A DNA stretch of 64,000 nucleotides. It comes from Candidatus Poribacteria bacterium. Lineage in GTDB: Bacteria; Poribacteria; WGA-4E; WGA-3G. The position numbers and the translations under genes are program-made. The DNA is taken from the NCBI GenBank assembly GCA_026706025.1, contig JAPOZO010000072.1, forward strand, positions 62,001 through 126,000. Direction: 5' to 3'. The notes below the pieces were generated by a model. It searched no databases. It saw nothing but the letters and a program-made list of their open reading frames with translations, and was not told where the DNA came from. Shown piece after piece: positions 43,216 through 51,013 of the stretch (position 1 is the first letter of the stretch; each line of letters begins with the position of its first letter).

Positions 43216-43431
43216 CAGTTTTTGTTAGTTACCAGTTATCAGTTTTCAGTTACAAGAGGCTTTTGATAGTCCAAAGGTCTCTTTCTTTAACCATCAACTC
43301 GACTCCGTTATAAATGTTAAGGCACGAGTTGATGGTTAAAACTGAAAGATTTTTCATGCCTCGCAGTGAGAGAAAATCGTATTCTCACTGCGAAGCAAAC
43401 TGACAACTATTCCTCTGACAGCCGACAGCCA
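43216..43431. repeat. GTTATCAGT-family repeat enclosing CATCAACTCG hairpin (copy 2)
   Basis: Outer repeat units at 43225-43255 and 43385-43430. Nested inside is the perfect 15-bp inverted repeat TTAACCATCAACTCG (43287-43301) / CGAGTTGATGGTTAA (43325-43339), with the same loop edges ACTCCG...GGCA as at 13532-13580. Confidence 0.8.
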
Positions 43432-43719
43432 TTAAGACAGATCGCTTCCGCCAGCAATTGCCGGAATAATCGAGATTTCGGCACCGTCTGCAACAACGGT
43501 CTCTTTTCCGTCAAGGAAGCGGATGTCTTCATCATTAAGATAAATATTTACAAACCGACGGATATTTCCGCCTTCATCACAGAGACGTTCTTTCATCCCT
43601 GGATAGTTTGTTTCAAGATTTTCAATAATGCCTTCAATATTGGCACCTTCTGTCTCAACTTCCGCCATGTTTTGCGTTAAGCGTCTCAGCGGGGTTGGAA
43701 TACGGACTATTACAGCCAT
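43432..43719 (-). CDS. MoaD/ThiS-family sulfur carrier with post-diglycine tail
   Basis: 95 aa beta-grasp protein: VIVRIPTPLRRLTQ at the start, RFVNIYLNDEDIRFLDG in the middle and DGAEISIIPAIAGG at the end. After the Gly-Gly that is thiocarboxylated comes a four-residue tail SDLS. The carrier therefore needs trimming before activation, and the JAB peptidase encoded next (42760) is the obvious candidate. Start ATG 43719 with AAGGAG upstream; a longer frame to 43782 overlaps the gene before it. Predicted to donate sulfur for cysteine synthesis together with CysK. Confidence 0.88.
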   Translation of the reverse strand: MAVIVRIPTPLRRLTQNMAEVETEGANIEGIIENLETNYPGMKERLCDEGGNIRRFVNIYLNDEDIRFLDGKETVVADGAEISIIPAIAGGSDLS

Positions 43720-43750
43720 GGAATAAATTTTCTCCTTTTTTATAGTTATA

Positions 43751-44203
43751 CTAAAAAATAAATTGAAACAGCAAAAACGCAACAGTGATGATGCTGTAGG
43801 CTACAAAATAGAAATTTATCATTTTCGCACTAGCGTTTGCTGATTTTGGATTCGATAATTCAGCGGATTTTTCGGGCGGGGGAACTTCTCCGCGCTTATC
43901 TTCTAACATCAGGGTCTGGTTCTTGAGAACAACAAGTAATTTATCCCTTTCTTCTTTTAGGTCTTGCTTGTCCTTACGCAAGTCCCCAATTTGTTCCTTC
44001 AAATTGGCGTTCTCTACCTGTAAAATCGCTATTGTCTCAAGACTATCATTTTGTCTCGGCGAGTCTCCCTGAGAATTATCACTGAGATTATCGGAGTTTC
44101 TTAGATGCCCGTAAAATCGCTCTAACTCAGCGGGGTCTACCACCTTACGCCCTCGTTCGTCTTTGTCCCATGAGAACTTGTTTTCTTGAACGTGCCGATA
44201 CAA
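43751..44203 (-). CDS. HTH/coiled-coil protein with C-terminal membrane anchor, 5' end disrupted
   Basis: 150 aa from a TTG at 44203, but the homologous frame clearly begins earlier: SEAVKLVPVSKST is encoded upstream, then LYRHVQENKFSWDKDERGRK and VVDPAELERFYGH. This is the helix-turn-helix plus beta-wing N-terminus found in plasmid and phage proteins. No ATG/GTG/TTG start exists before that HTH; the frame runs only to a TAA near 44280, just after the methyltransferase gene. A coiled coil spans about 65-100 and a C-terminal helix (INFYFVAYSIITVAFLLFQF) anchors it. Either it uses a rare start or an insertion removed the start. Confidence 0.6.
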   Translation of the reverse strand: MYRHVQENKFSWDKDERGRKVVDPAELERFYGHLRNSDNLSDNSQGDSPRQNDSLETIAILQVENANLKEQIGDLRKDKQDLKEERDKLLVVLKNQTLMLEDKRGEVPPPEKSAELSNPKSANASAKMINFYFVAYSIITVAFLLFQFIF

Positions 44204-44285
44204 GGTGGACTTTGATACTGGAACTAATTTTACAGCTTCTGAAATCAGTATTTTTGCGCGGTTTACCGTCCGCTGGAGTGATTAG

Positions 44286-44933
44286 TTATGTTTTGTGTAT
44301 CTTTTTTGTTACAATAAAATAACTAGATGCTCCTTTATATATCTTTTCAGTTTCTATAGTTTGAAAATTCCCTTTTGCCATTAAATCGTCTAATTCGGGG
44401 CTTCTAAGTCTTCTTATAGGAATTGGAATTATTCCAGTTTTAGTCAATAGCCGAACAAGTTGAATCTGCACACTAACTAAAAATGACATCTCCTCCTGTA
44501 GGCAAGGTGTTACAGAAATAAATAATCCTTTAGGCTTTAGCAATTCATATATTCTCTGCATAATCTTATGCACATCTCCTATAGTATGTAACATATTGAA
44601 AGCCAGAATCACATCAAACGATTCTTTTTTATATCTTTTATCAAATATATCCGTTTGCACGAAATTTACATTCTCAACTGCACTCATAGCTGCTTTCTTT
44701 TTGGCAAGTTCAATCATTTTGGATGATGTATCAAGAGCATGAATCTCTTTCACCTGATTGGCAAGTTCACAGGCTGTTGTGCCTGTCCCACATCCATAAT
44801 CCAAAACAATATCGCTAATATTGAGATATTCTTTAGTATTCTCTCTACTCTTTTTATGAATATATTCAAAACGCTCCTCTGTCTTGTCATAGTTTTTTGA
44901 AGCTTTATCCCAGAACCCTTCCGATTTATTCAT
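44286..44933 (-). CDS. AT-rich class I SAM-dependent methyltransferase (Methyltransf_11/25 type)
   Basis: 215 aa. N-terminal FWDKASKNYDKTEERF, motif I VLDYGCGTGTTACELA (about 42-57), HALDTSSKMIELAKKK, NVNFVQTDIF, motif IV FDVILAFNMLHTIGDV and LKPKGLFISVTPCL. Small-molecule or lipid methyltransferase. The gene is markedly richer in A/T than its neighbours and has a GGAG RBS, consistent with recent transfer. It lies between a 214-bp TIR element and the decapitated HTH gene, within an otherwise sulfur-metabolism gene group. Confidence 0.85.
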   Translation of the reverse strand: MNKSEGFWDKASKNYDKTEERFEYIHKKSRENTKEYLNISDIVLDYGCGTGTTACELANQVKEIHALDTSSKMIELAKKKAAMSAVENVNFVQTDIFDKRYKKESFDVILAFNMLHTIGDVHKIMQRIYELLKPKGLFISVTPCLQEEMSFLVSVQIQLVRLLTKTGIIPIPIRRLRSPELDDLMAKGNFQTIETEKIYKGASSYFIVTKKIHKT

Positions 44934-44962
44934 TTTTTACTCCATATATTAATACCTACTAA

Positions 44963-45176
44963 AGTTTGGACAATTTTTTAGTGGAATACACATATCGCCC
45001 CGCTGGGGCTTATATCCTGGGGGTAGGTCGTTTCTATAGACATATCGTCCCGCTGGGGCTGCTCGTTGGTACATCTAAGTTTATTTTTCTTCGAGTTAGG
45101 TTTATGTAAGGAACTTTCAGAAAAATTAGAAACGCTGTAAAAACAGGTCATGCTCCTGATAGAAATTGTCCAAACT
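44963..45176. mobile_element. 214-bp MITE-like element with 14-bp perfect terminal inverted repeats
   Basis: AGTTTGGACAATTT (44963-44976) and AAATTGTCCAAACT (45163-45176). Extending outward, TA dinucleotides stand one base from each end, as expected for Tc1/mariner/IS630-type TA duplications. Inside are two copies of CATATCGYCCCGCTGGGGCT (about 44990-45009 and 45042-45061). No transposase. Confidence 0.8.
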
Positions 45177-45177
45177 A

Positions 45178-45326
45178 TAATATAGTTATAAGTTATCAGT
45201 TCGGTTTTTCTGCGAAAACCCTTTTGGTTAACAGTTAAAGAGGTTTTCTGTGGAAACTTTCACAGGGAACGAAACTGTTCCAAGGATCCTCTTAACTTAT
45301 AACTTATAACTTATAACCGATAACCA
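45178..45326. repeat. GTTATAAG/GTTATCAG-family repeat element
   Basis: Left part TAGTTATAAGTTATCAGTTC followed by a TTTTTCTGCGAAAA hairpin; right part AACTTATAACTTATAACC and CGATAACC. The ends are inverted repeats, and the element touches the cysH stop. Confidence 0.75.
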
Positions 45327-46091
45327 TTAAATCGAATAGTGTAATCCACACTCTTTCGCGTTTTCATCTGCGTCAGCGTTTTCTAATGCAGGGGTCGCGT
45401 TTTGCCAGCGCCACCGTCCCGCGCGATTCGGTTCTCCTGGTTTTATGGGTGTCGTGCAGATGACACATCCGATTGATTCATAATAGTGACCTTGGTTGTC
45501 TGCTTCAAGCAACGGATTCACAGGGATTTCGTTTTCACGGACAAACTGCCATACGTCATCGGCACTCCACTGAATCAGTGGACTCACCTTCAGCACTGGA
45601 TGTGTCGTGGATGATATGATTTCTGCCTTTCGGTGTTGTTTTCTTGCATCGGACTGATCGTGCCGTATACCGGTTATCCAGACATCTAAAGTTTCCAACA
45701 GTCGTTGCATCGGGCGGACCTTCCGGATGTTACAACAGTGTTCTTGTTTCGACTTACTGTCAAAAAACAGGTATTCGCCGTGTTGTGCGACCATCTCTTG
45801 AACTTCTTGTGGGTCGGGTTGAACCTGTTCGATTTGGATACCATAACGCGATTCTACCTTCTCGAAGAAGTCATAAGTTTCTGGGAAGAGACGCAGGGTG
45901 TCGAGCGTGCAGACACGGAACGGCAACCCGTTTTCAGCAGCCATGTGAATCATCACCATCCCCGAAAGTTGTCCACTTGTGACAATTGCGGCGCGCGCTT
46001 TGAACCGTTTAAAGAGAGAGAAAAGAATTTCTTGGGGACTCTCCGTCAACAGAACTTCTTGGCAGAGAGCCTGATCTACTGGATAGTTCAA
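45327..46091 (-). CDS. cysH: Assimilatory adenylyl-sulfate/PAPS reductase
   Basis: 254 aa. Reduces APS/PAPS to sulfite in sulfate assimilation. PP-loop-type N-terminus (AIVTSGQLSGMVMIHMA), TLDTLRLFPETYDF, WITGIRHDQSDAR, and a C-terminal ECGLH motif whose Cys is catalytic. CC (EHCCNIRKV) plus CxxC (GCVICT) bind a 4Fe-4S cluster, so it belongs to the APS-reductase type. The start is odd: TTG at 46091, with an AAGGGA too far away (about 15 nt). An ATC at 46100 has better spacing, and no ATG is available. Follows cysK by 30 bp on the same strand. Confidence 0.92.
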   Translation of the reverse strand: MNYPVDQALCQEVLLTESPQEILFSLFKRFKARAAIVTSGQLSGMVMIHMAAENGLPFRVCTLDTLRLFPETYDFFEKVESRYGIQIEQVQPDPQEVQEMVAQHGEYLFFDSKSKQEHCCNIRKVRPMQRLLETLDVWITGIRHDQSDARKQHRKAEIISSTTHPVLKVSPLIQWSADDVWQFVRENEIPVNPLLEADNQGHYYESIGCVICTTPIKPGEPNRAGRWRWQNATPALENADADENAKECGLHYSI

Positions 46092-46121
46092 TTTTTTGAT
46101 GCTGTTCCCTTAGTTAAAAAC

Positions 46122-47072
46122 CTACGGAAGCGTATCCATGATGTCTGATTCGATTTCAAAATAACGACTTAAACTGAAATAGCGTTCCCCGGTGTCGGGG
46201 AGAATGGTAACAACTGTTTTATCGGGTCCCTGCGCCTTTGCGACCTGTAACGCGGCATAGACATTTGCACCGGACGACATCCCGACCAACAATCCCTCGG
46301 CTGTTGAAATTGACTTCATCATTTCGTAAGCCTCTTTTTCGGAGACTGTGATGACTTCGTCAATGACATCTACATTGAGCACTTCAGGAATCATCCCTGC
46401 GCCGAGTCCATCAATCCGGGTAGGCCCCGGTTTCCCACCGGAAAGCACTGCCGAAACACGCGGCTCCACAGCAACCACTTTCACATTCGGGCACGCTGTC
46501 TTCAGGACTTCTCCAACCCCTGTCAGTGTGCCGCCTGTGCCGACCCCTATAACGCAAAAATCGATGTCAGTACCGATTGCCTTGAGAATTTCGACTGCTG
46601 TCGTACGGCGATGAATTTCGGGGTTTGCGGGGTTTGTGAACTGGTTCGGCATATAGTGCCGCGGGTTCTGTCGGACGATTCTCTCCGCCTCCCAGATCGC
46701 ACTTGCCATACCGCCGTGCTCCGGGGTCAGCACAATTTTTGCACCGAAGGCAGAGAGGAGTTCATATTTTTCGCGGCTCACATTTTCTGGCATCGTCAAA
46801 GTGACAGGATAGCCTCTCGCGATCCCGACAATAGAAAGCCCCAAACCCGTATTACCAGCGGTAGGTTCAACGATGGTATCCCCTTTTCTGAGGATGCCGC
46901 GTTCTTCAGCATCAACGACCATCGCATAACTAATCCGATCCTTGATACTGCCGCCCGGATTGTAAGCCTCCAATTTTGCGAAGATCGTCGCATCGTCCTT
47001 ACCGGGCAAGGCATTCAGGCGAATCGTCGGCGTATTCCCGATGAGGTCTGTCAGATTTTTAGCGATTTTCAT
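46122..47072 (-). CDS. cysK: Cysteine synthase (O-acetylserine/phosphoserine sulfhydrylase family)
   Basis: 316 aa PLP enzyme, fold type II. PLP lysine Lys44 in NPGGSIKDR; substrate loop EPTAGNTGLGL; PLP phosphate loop GVGTGGTLTGVGE; C-terminal MSSGANVYAAL. Makes cysteine from an activated serine and sulfide or a thiocarboxylated carrier. The MoaD-like carrier and JAB peptidase downstream suggest the carrier-dependent route (CysM/CysO/Mec-like). Own sigma-70 promoter; ATG 47072. Confidence 0.93.
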   Translation of the reverse strand: MKIAKNLTDLIGNTPTIRLNALPGKDDATIFAKLEAYNPGGSIKDRISYAMVVDAEERGILRKGDTIVEPTAGNTGLGLSIVGIARGYPVTLTMPENVSREKYELLSAFGAKIVLTPEHGGMASAIWEAERIVRQNPRHYMPNQFTNPANPEIHRRTTAVEILKAIGTDIDFCVIGVGTGGTLTGVGEVLKTACPNVKVVAVEPRVSAVLSGGKPGPTRIDGLGAGMIPEVLNVDVIDEVITVSEKEAYEMMKSISTAEGLLVGMSSGANVYAALQVAKAQGPDKTVVTILPDTGERYFSLSRYFEIESDIMDTLP

Positions 47073-47112
47073 TTTCGTTCTGCTTGTGTACTTCAGACAA
47101 TTGCCACGTTAA

Positions 47113-47141
47113 AGTATACCATAAACACTGCGAAAAGTCAA
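47113..47141 (-). promoter_or_regulatory. Sigma-70 promoter of cysK
   Basis: On the minus strand TTGACT (47141-47136), 17-bp spacer, TATACT (47118-47113); predicted start near 47106, 34 nt before the ATG. Confidence 0.8.
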
Positions 47142-47183
47142 ATTTTTGACCTGAAATCGACTGCTGTCTGTGCGCCTTGACTC

Positions 47184-47214
47184 AAAAAACGGACTGGTAG
47201 TGTCTACCAGTCCG
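47184..47214 (-). terminator. Rho-independent terminator of the HigB-like operon
   Basis: Perfect 11-bp stem CGGACTGGTAG / CTACCAGTCCG with a 3-nt loop, followed on the minus strand by TTTTTT. Confidence 0.85.
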
Positions 47215-47265
47215 CCGCTATTTCCAACTATTTAAGTGAGATAAGCTATAGCAATTTCCATTATT

Positions 47266-47502
47266 TTATTCCCGATGTAGCCCTAATTGTGAAAACAAGT
47301 GATTAACACCACGGCGGAGTCGATGAAAAAAACCATTACGCTGTTGAGGTGGATCGCCTGGGGACTTATTAGTATCTTCTGGCACAACCGATACCTCAGC
47401 GCGTAAAGTCTTCCACTGCTTTTTCGCACGTGCCGAAACTTCCTCAGATATCCCCTTCTCTTTAAGATAATCCTCAAAATTACTACCGCGATACTTATTC
47501 AT
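47266..47502 (-). CDS. Short antitoxin-like protein (HigA/XRE-type N-terminus, no HTH)
   Basis: 78 aa. The N-terminal FEDYLKEKGISEEVSARAKK matches the toxin-neutralising N-terminal helix of XRE-type antitoxins paired with HigB/RelE toxins. The expected helix-turn-helix is missing: the rest is a Pro/Asn-rich linker and a basic tail (FHRLRRGVNHLFSQLG). It starts immediately after the toxin stop (CTAATGAAT-type junction at 47502/47503). It may neutralise without DNA binding, or be a truncated gene. A terminator follows at 47184-47214. Confidence 0.6.
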   Translation of the reverse strand: MNKYRGSNFEDYLKEKGISEEVSARAKKQWKTLRAEVSVVPEDTNKSPGDPPQQRNGFFHRLRRGVNHLFSQLGLHRE

Positions 47503-47874
47503 TTAGTCAGCCCTCCCTTTCCATAGTCTATTTCGTCTTCGTGCTATACGTAAATCTTTTCGCGGTGTGCGTTGAGACTTTTTGACAAAACCGTGCAAGA
47601 GAATTATTTCACCGGCTTCAACAGTAAACAAAACTCGCGCGATACGCTTTCCGCCGCTGATGCGGCTGCGAATTTCCCACAGACCTTCTTCGCCTTGCAG
47701 TTTTTTTCCGAGGCTCGTTCCCAATACCGAGGACCAATTTTCCGCTACAACTGTTATATCAGTGTCAATTATCATTTCATCCCTTTCTCCAAGACCTTCC
47801 AACCAGTCTCGGACAGGATCATTCCCTCGGTCTGTGCGGAAAAAGACAACGCGAAGTTCTGATTTTGTATTCAT
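47503..47874 (-). CDS. HigB/RelE-superfamily (Gp49-like) toxin
   Basis: 123 aa. Features of the phage-derived Gp49/HigB family: VRDWLEGLGERDEMIIDTDI, LGKKLQGEEGLWEIRSRI, RIARVLFTVEAGEIILLHGF, VKKSQRTPRKDLRIARRR. These are ribosome-dependent mRNA interferases. Toxin-first order with an adjacent antitoxin is typical of higBA. A probable promoter lies upstream on the minus strand (TTGGCA, 18 bp, TACAAT at about 47910-47940). Confidence 0.82.
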   Translation of the reverse strand: MNTKSELRVVFFRTDRGNDPVRDWLEGLGERDEMIIDTDITVVAENWSSVLGTSLGKKLQGEEGLWEIRSRISGGKRIARVLFTVEAGEIILLHGFVKKSQRTPRKDLRIARRRNRLWKGRAD

Positions 47875-48058
47875 AAAAAAATAATGCGTTGTTGTCTACC
47901 CAAGAAAATTGTACCACAAATTGGAGGACTATGCCAAGAGAAATTCTGAAACCCGCTGGAATAGGTCGTTTTCATCACGATATAGTGATCGGTTCAAGTC
48001 AGCACTACCGACGTTGCAACAAACGCCTTATTCCAACAATCTCTCGGCAATCTTCGCG

Positions 48059-48340
48059 TCAATTTTCTTCTTTTGCATCTTGCAAACCGGCTTTCGCCGC
48101 GAGGTTTCGGTGGAAATACTTCTTTGTTGCTTCAAGCGAGAAGGGACTTGTTTCAAACTCACGTTAGTATTCACGCTGTTCTTTGAAAGCTCGGTGCAGG
48201 AAATACACAGTAGAAATGCCAAGACCGATGAGAAGAAAAAGAATAACAATCACAGTGCCGAGGCGACTCTTTGACTTAGTGTTGGCTTGGGTTTCGGATT
48301 TGGTGCTTCAGGACACCAAAGTCTAAACCATTTCCAAAAT
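48059..48340 (-). pseudogene. Decayed copy of the membrane-anchor region of the transglutaminase-like protein
   Basis: Minus-strand fragments: RLWCPEAPNPKPKPTLSQRV in one frame, then after a +/-1 shift SKSRLGTVIVILFLLIGLGI, STVYFLHRAFKEQREY, an in-frame TAA, then REFETSPFSLEATKKYFHRN and LAAKAGLQDAKEEN. The Pro/Lys-rich linker plus VIVILFLLIGLGI closely resembles the tail of the protein at 51014 (EPEKPKPNKK, VIATLFILIGLGIPIAYVVY). No start codon. It sits at the end of the tubulin-like gene train. Alternatively a short expressed TM peptide could start at the GTG of VIVILF. Confidence 0.5.
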
Positions 48341-48377
48341 TTGCATCAAATTTTTATATGAGCCACAATGTTTTACA

Positions 48378-50957
48378 CTAACGTCTAAAACCGAGAAAAC
48401 GTCCCTGGATTTCCTTTTCAAAGATCCCCTTGGGAAATTGTGGATCATTGAGTCGAATAATAAGCGTATCCCGAACTGTTGTTTTCCCCAGTAAACTTAA
48501 TGTTTTCCTCAATTTTATAAGCCTCTCAATAGATTCACCAGGGCGGAGTGTGCGCTGCTGCGAAGTCAGATGTGATGAGAGGTAAAACCGCAGATTTTTA
48601 AAACGCACCTCAAATATCCGCAACTCAGTTTCACCGACATTGGTAACCACTAACGGTATACCACCAGATGGTAGATTGGTGCGCTGTATCTGAGTGTTAA
48701 CATCAATCCTTGCTTGACCTCCGATAAAATCTACCGCAAATTGAATTGGAAGTGACATACCAGATTTTTTGTCCTGAAGGTGTAAACTCTCAGAAACGCG
48801 TCCAATATCTTTGGCAGCCTGCGGATTAAGCACAAGTTCACAGCGTTCAGATATATTTGCTTCAGCACTATCGTCGACCTTCAATAATCCTGTCTGTTTT
48901 AACGTATCGGGTATTTCTACGCTACACACAACGTTGCCTTTACCATCACTACGTTTTATCGTAATACCAGCATACTGTGGATCATCAAACATAAACACTT
49001 TGGGAAAATAGAGTGCCGGTGGGTCTGAAACAAGGTGGACCATATCATATTTAGCATTGAAGCGATACACGCGACGGTTCGCGAGATAGCAGTCCGTAAC
49101 CAGGGACGCACGGATCTGTTTACGATAGGCATTAGAAGGTTTTTCACTCAACACTTGAACAAGCGGTGCAGCTGTCATCGGTTCAAATGCTGTTTCGTTT
49201 TGAACACGCAGATCTCCTTCTACAAAACGTAAGACAGTAGACGGCTGCACTTGCCCCTTCAGTTCGCCTTTACCAACGATGTCCAGCGTAAGCGGAATAC
49301 GCTCTACTTTGCCTTGTTCAATTTGCGGAAAAACCAATTCCTCATCTCGGAGAATTGGAACAGCCCCATTTGTCACCCCGATAGCATAAATAGGAGCAAG
49401 AAACGACCTTATAGGTTTCCTTTCAGATTCCAGCCGTATCCATCCCAAATTGAGCCCCGGTAAGAGGCATTCGGGTTGGATTATTGCAGTTACTTCTCGT
49501 TTTTTTCTTGCAGGAAGCACAAGCGTCTCAGGTTTAATACGCATCCAGTCAGTCAGAGATTGAAGTTTAAGCCCTATCTTCTGTTTAGACCTGTTTTGCA
49601 GTGTTACCTTTTGTTCAATACTATTGATCTGTATTTTGGATGCAACTCCGTGCTGACAGCAGACTATCTCGTATAACCGCGCAGGGTCAAGCCGCATTTC
49701 CCCATCAATTTCGGCACGATAAAGGTACATTCCTTCAGAAACGCTCAGTGTAATACCGAAGCCGTCATCTCTTTTTTCAAAAAACAGTGTACGCGGTGTC
49801 CATTGATTAAAATCACCCATGAGATAACCGATCCGCTCCTCACCTGTCAATGGAAATTGAAAATCTAAATCCTCAAAAATCATCACGGATTGATACGGTT
49901 CCTCTGTTGATGCGACAGTGATCGGCAAAGGTGTTTCTTGCTTATCGAAAACTTCAACATAGTGGATATCCGGCTGTTCTTTGTCTAACACCAACGCCGT
50001 TTCTTTGGCAATTTTATACCAGGCCCACACTGATATTTTTTTATCCGCCACACCAAGTTCCGAAACATTACGCCCCGGTTTCAGTTTTTCAATGTTTACA
50101 GAAATAGGTAAATCTGTCGTATCATATCCGTTAGTTTGGATTTGAGTCGGTGCAACTAACCGACCCGAATCCGATGTTGAAATTTGCGTTGATGACTTGT
50201 GTCGGTTAACATTCGGAACTGGAATGGTTTGTTGGAAATATTTTAGTGTAATCCCAGTCTTTTCTTGTCGCGGCATTACGACCCCTGGTTTCTGCAAATC
50301 TAATTCATAAGACAATTCACCTTTTGATGTGATTATCTTTGCATCAAAAGCGGATTCGTCTTTTTGTCTAATCTCAAGATGGGTTGGTGGGTAAAGTATA
50401 AAATCTCCGACAAGTAGAAATTCGGCTGTCGGTGCCACCGCATCTTCACGACTATCAGCAATTGAGACTTTATAGACAGTTATTTCACCAAAGTTGATAT
50501 ATTCGGGAAGTATCAAATGTGTAGATTGATTGTCTGGGGGATGAACACCTAATAATATCTTGCTAAACGTTTTTCGTTTTGAATTGGAAATGACGTTCAG
50601 TTCTGCTGTATTCACGGATGAAGGATTCGGTAGTGCTTTTAGTAAAAGTTCCAGTTCAAGCTCTACTGGTTCCGATGTCGGTGTAAGTGTAGCCCGTTTC
50701 GATCCTTGTGCCCTCTTTATCCACTCTCCATATACACGAGGAATACTAATTCGTTCTACATCTAACTTGCCACCGCCAACATTTGATACCATCACCTTTA
50801 CAGATTGGTTCGGATTATCAAACGTATCTAAATAGATGTTCGCATCAGTATAAAGGTACGGTTCATTAATCGGGGTAACTTTGAATGGAGGTTCTTCCGA
50901 TTCCGGTGCCATGGGTAGGTATAGCAAACTATGAATGTTTTTTAGATGATTAATCAT
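48378..50957 (-). CDS. Large beta-sandwich protein with Ig/ASH-like repeats and a CBM48-like module
   Basis: 859 aa from ATG 50957 (GAGG 9 nt upstream; TTG 51020 and ATG 50912 are alternatives). No signal peptide or membrane helix is obvious. Several domains of about 100 residues look like Ig/ASH (abnormal spindle, SPD-2, Hydin) folds: VMVSNVGGGKLDVERISIP, VTLQNRSKQKIGLKLQSLTD, PLVVTNVGETELRIFEVRF. In the middle (about 380-440) IGYLMGDFNQWTPRTLFFEK, DDGFGITLSVSEGMYLYRAE matches the AMPK/isoamylase-type CBM48 fold. Last intact gene of the minus-strand train. Similar Ig-type domains occur in the Hsp70-like protein at 55797. Role unknown. Confidence 0.65.
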   Translation of the reverse strand: MINHLKNIHSLLYLPMAPESEEPPFKVTPINEPYLYTDANIYLDTFDNPNQSVKVMVSNVGGGKLDVERISIPRVYGEWIKRAQGSKRATLTPTSEPVELELELLLKALPNPSSVNTAELNVISNSKRKTFSKILLGVHPPDNQSTHLILPEYINFGEITVYKVSIADSREDAVAPTAEFLLVGDFILYPPTHLEIRQKDESAFDAKIITSKGELSYELDLQKPGVVMPRQEKTGITLKYFQQTIPVPNVNRHKSSTQISTSDSGRLVAPTQIQTNGYDTTDLPISVNIEKLKPGRNVSELGVADKKISVWAWYKIAKETALVLDKEQPDIHYVEVFDKQETPLPITVASTEEPYQSVMIFEDLDFQFPLTGEERIGYLMGDFNQWTPRTLFFEKRDDGFGITLSVSEGMYLYRAEIDGEMRLDPARLYEIVCCQHGVASKIQINSIEQKVTLQNRSKQKIGLKLQSLTDWMRIKPETLVLPARKKREVTAIIQPECLLPGLNLGWIRLESERKPIRSFLAPIYAIGVTNGAVPILRDEELVFPQIEQGKVERIPLTLDIVGKGELKGQVQPSTVLRFVEGDLRVQNETAFEPMTAAPLVQVLSEKPSNAYRKQIRASLVTDCYLANRRVYRFNAKYDMVHLVSDPPALYFPKVFMFDDPQYAGITIKRSDGKGNVVCSVEIPDTLKQTGLLKVDDSAEANISERCELVLNPQAAKDIGRVSESLHLQDKKSGMSLPIQFAVDFIGGQARIDVNTQIQRTNLPSGGIPLVVTNVGETELRIFEVRFKNLRFYLSSHLTSQQRTLRPGESIERLIKLRKTLSLLGKTTVRDTLIIRLNDPQFPKGIFEKEIQGRFLGFRR

Positions 50958-51013
50958 AAACCTATGCCTCAAGGCGTGCAGGTTCCCTATTGCTCTACGC
51001 AACTTACAAATAA

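Noticed and set aside
44980-45065. Two CATATCGYCCCGCTGGGGCT copies as the start of a CRISPR array
   Set aside because: Only two copies, no array of regular spacers, no cas genes, and they lie inside a TIR-bounded element.
48028-48249. 73-codon minus-strand frame starting MLFFFFSSV as a small lipoprotein
   Set aside because: It is the wrong frame of the decayed membrane-anchor sequence; the homologous frame is VIVILFLLIGLGI.
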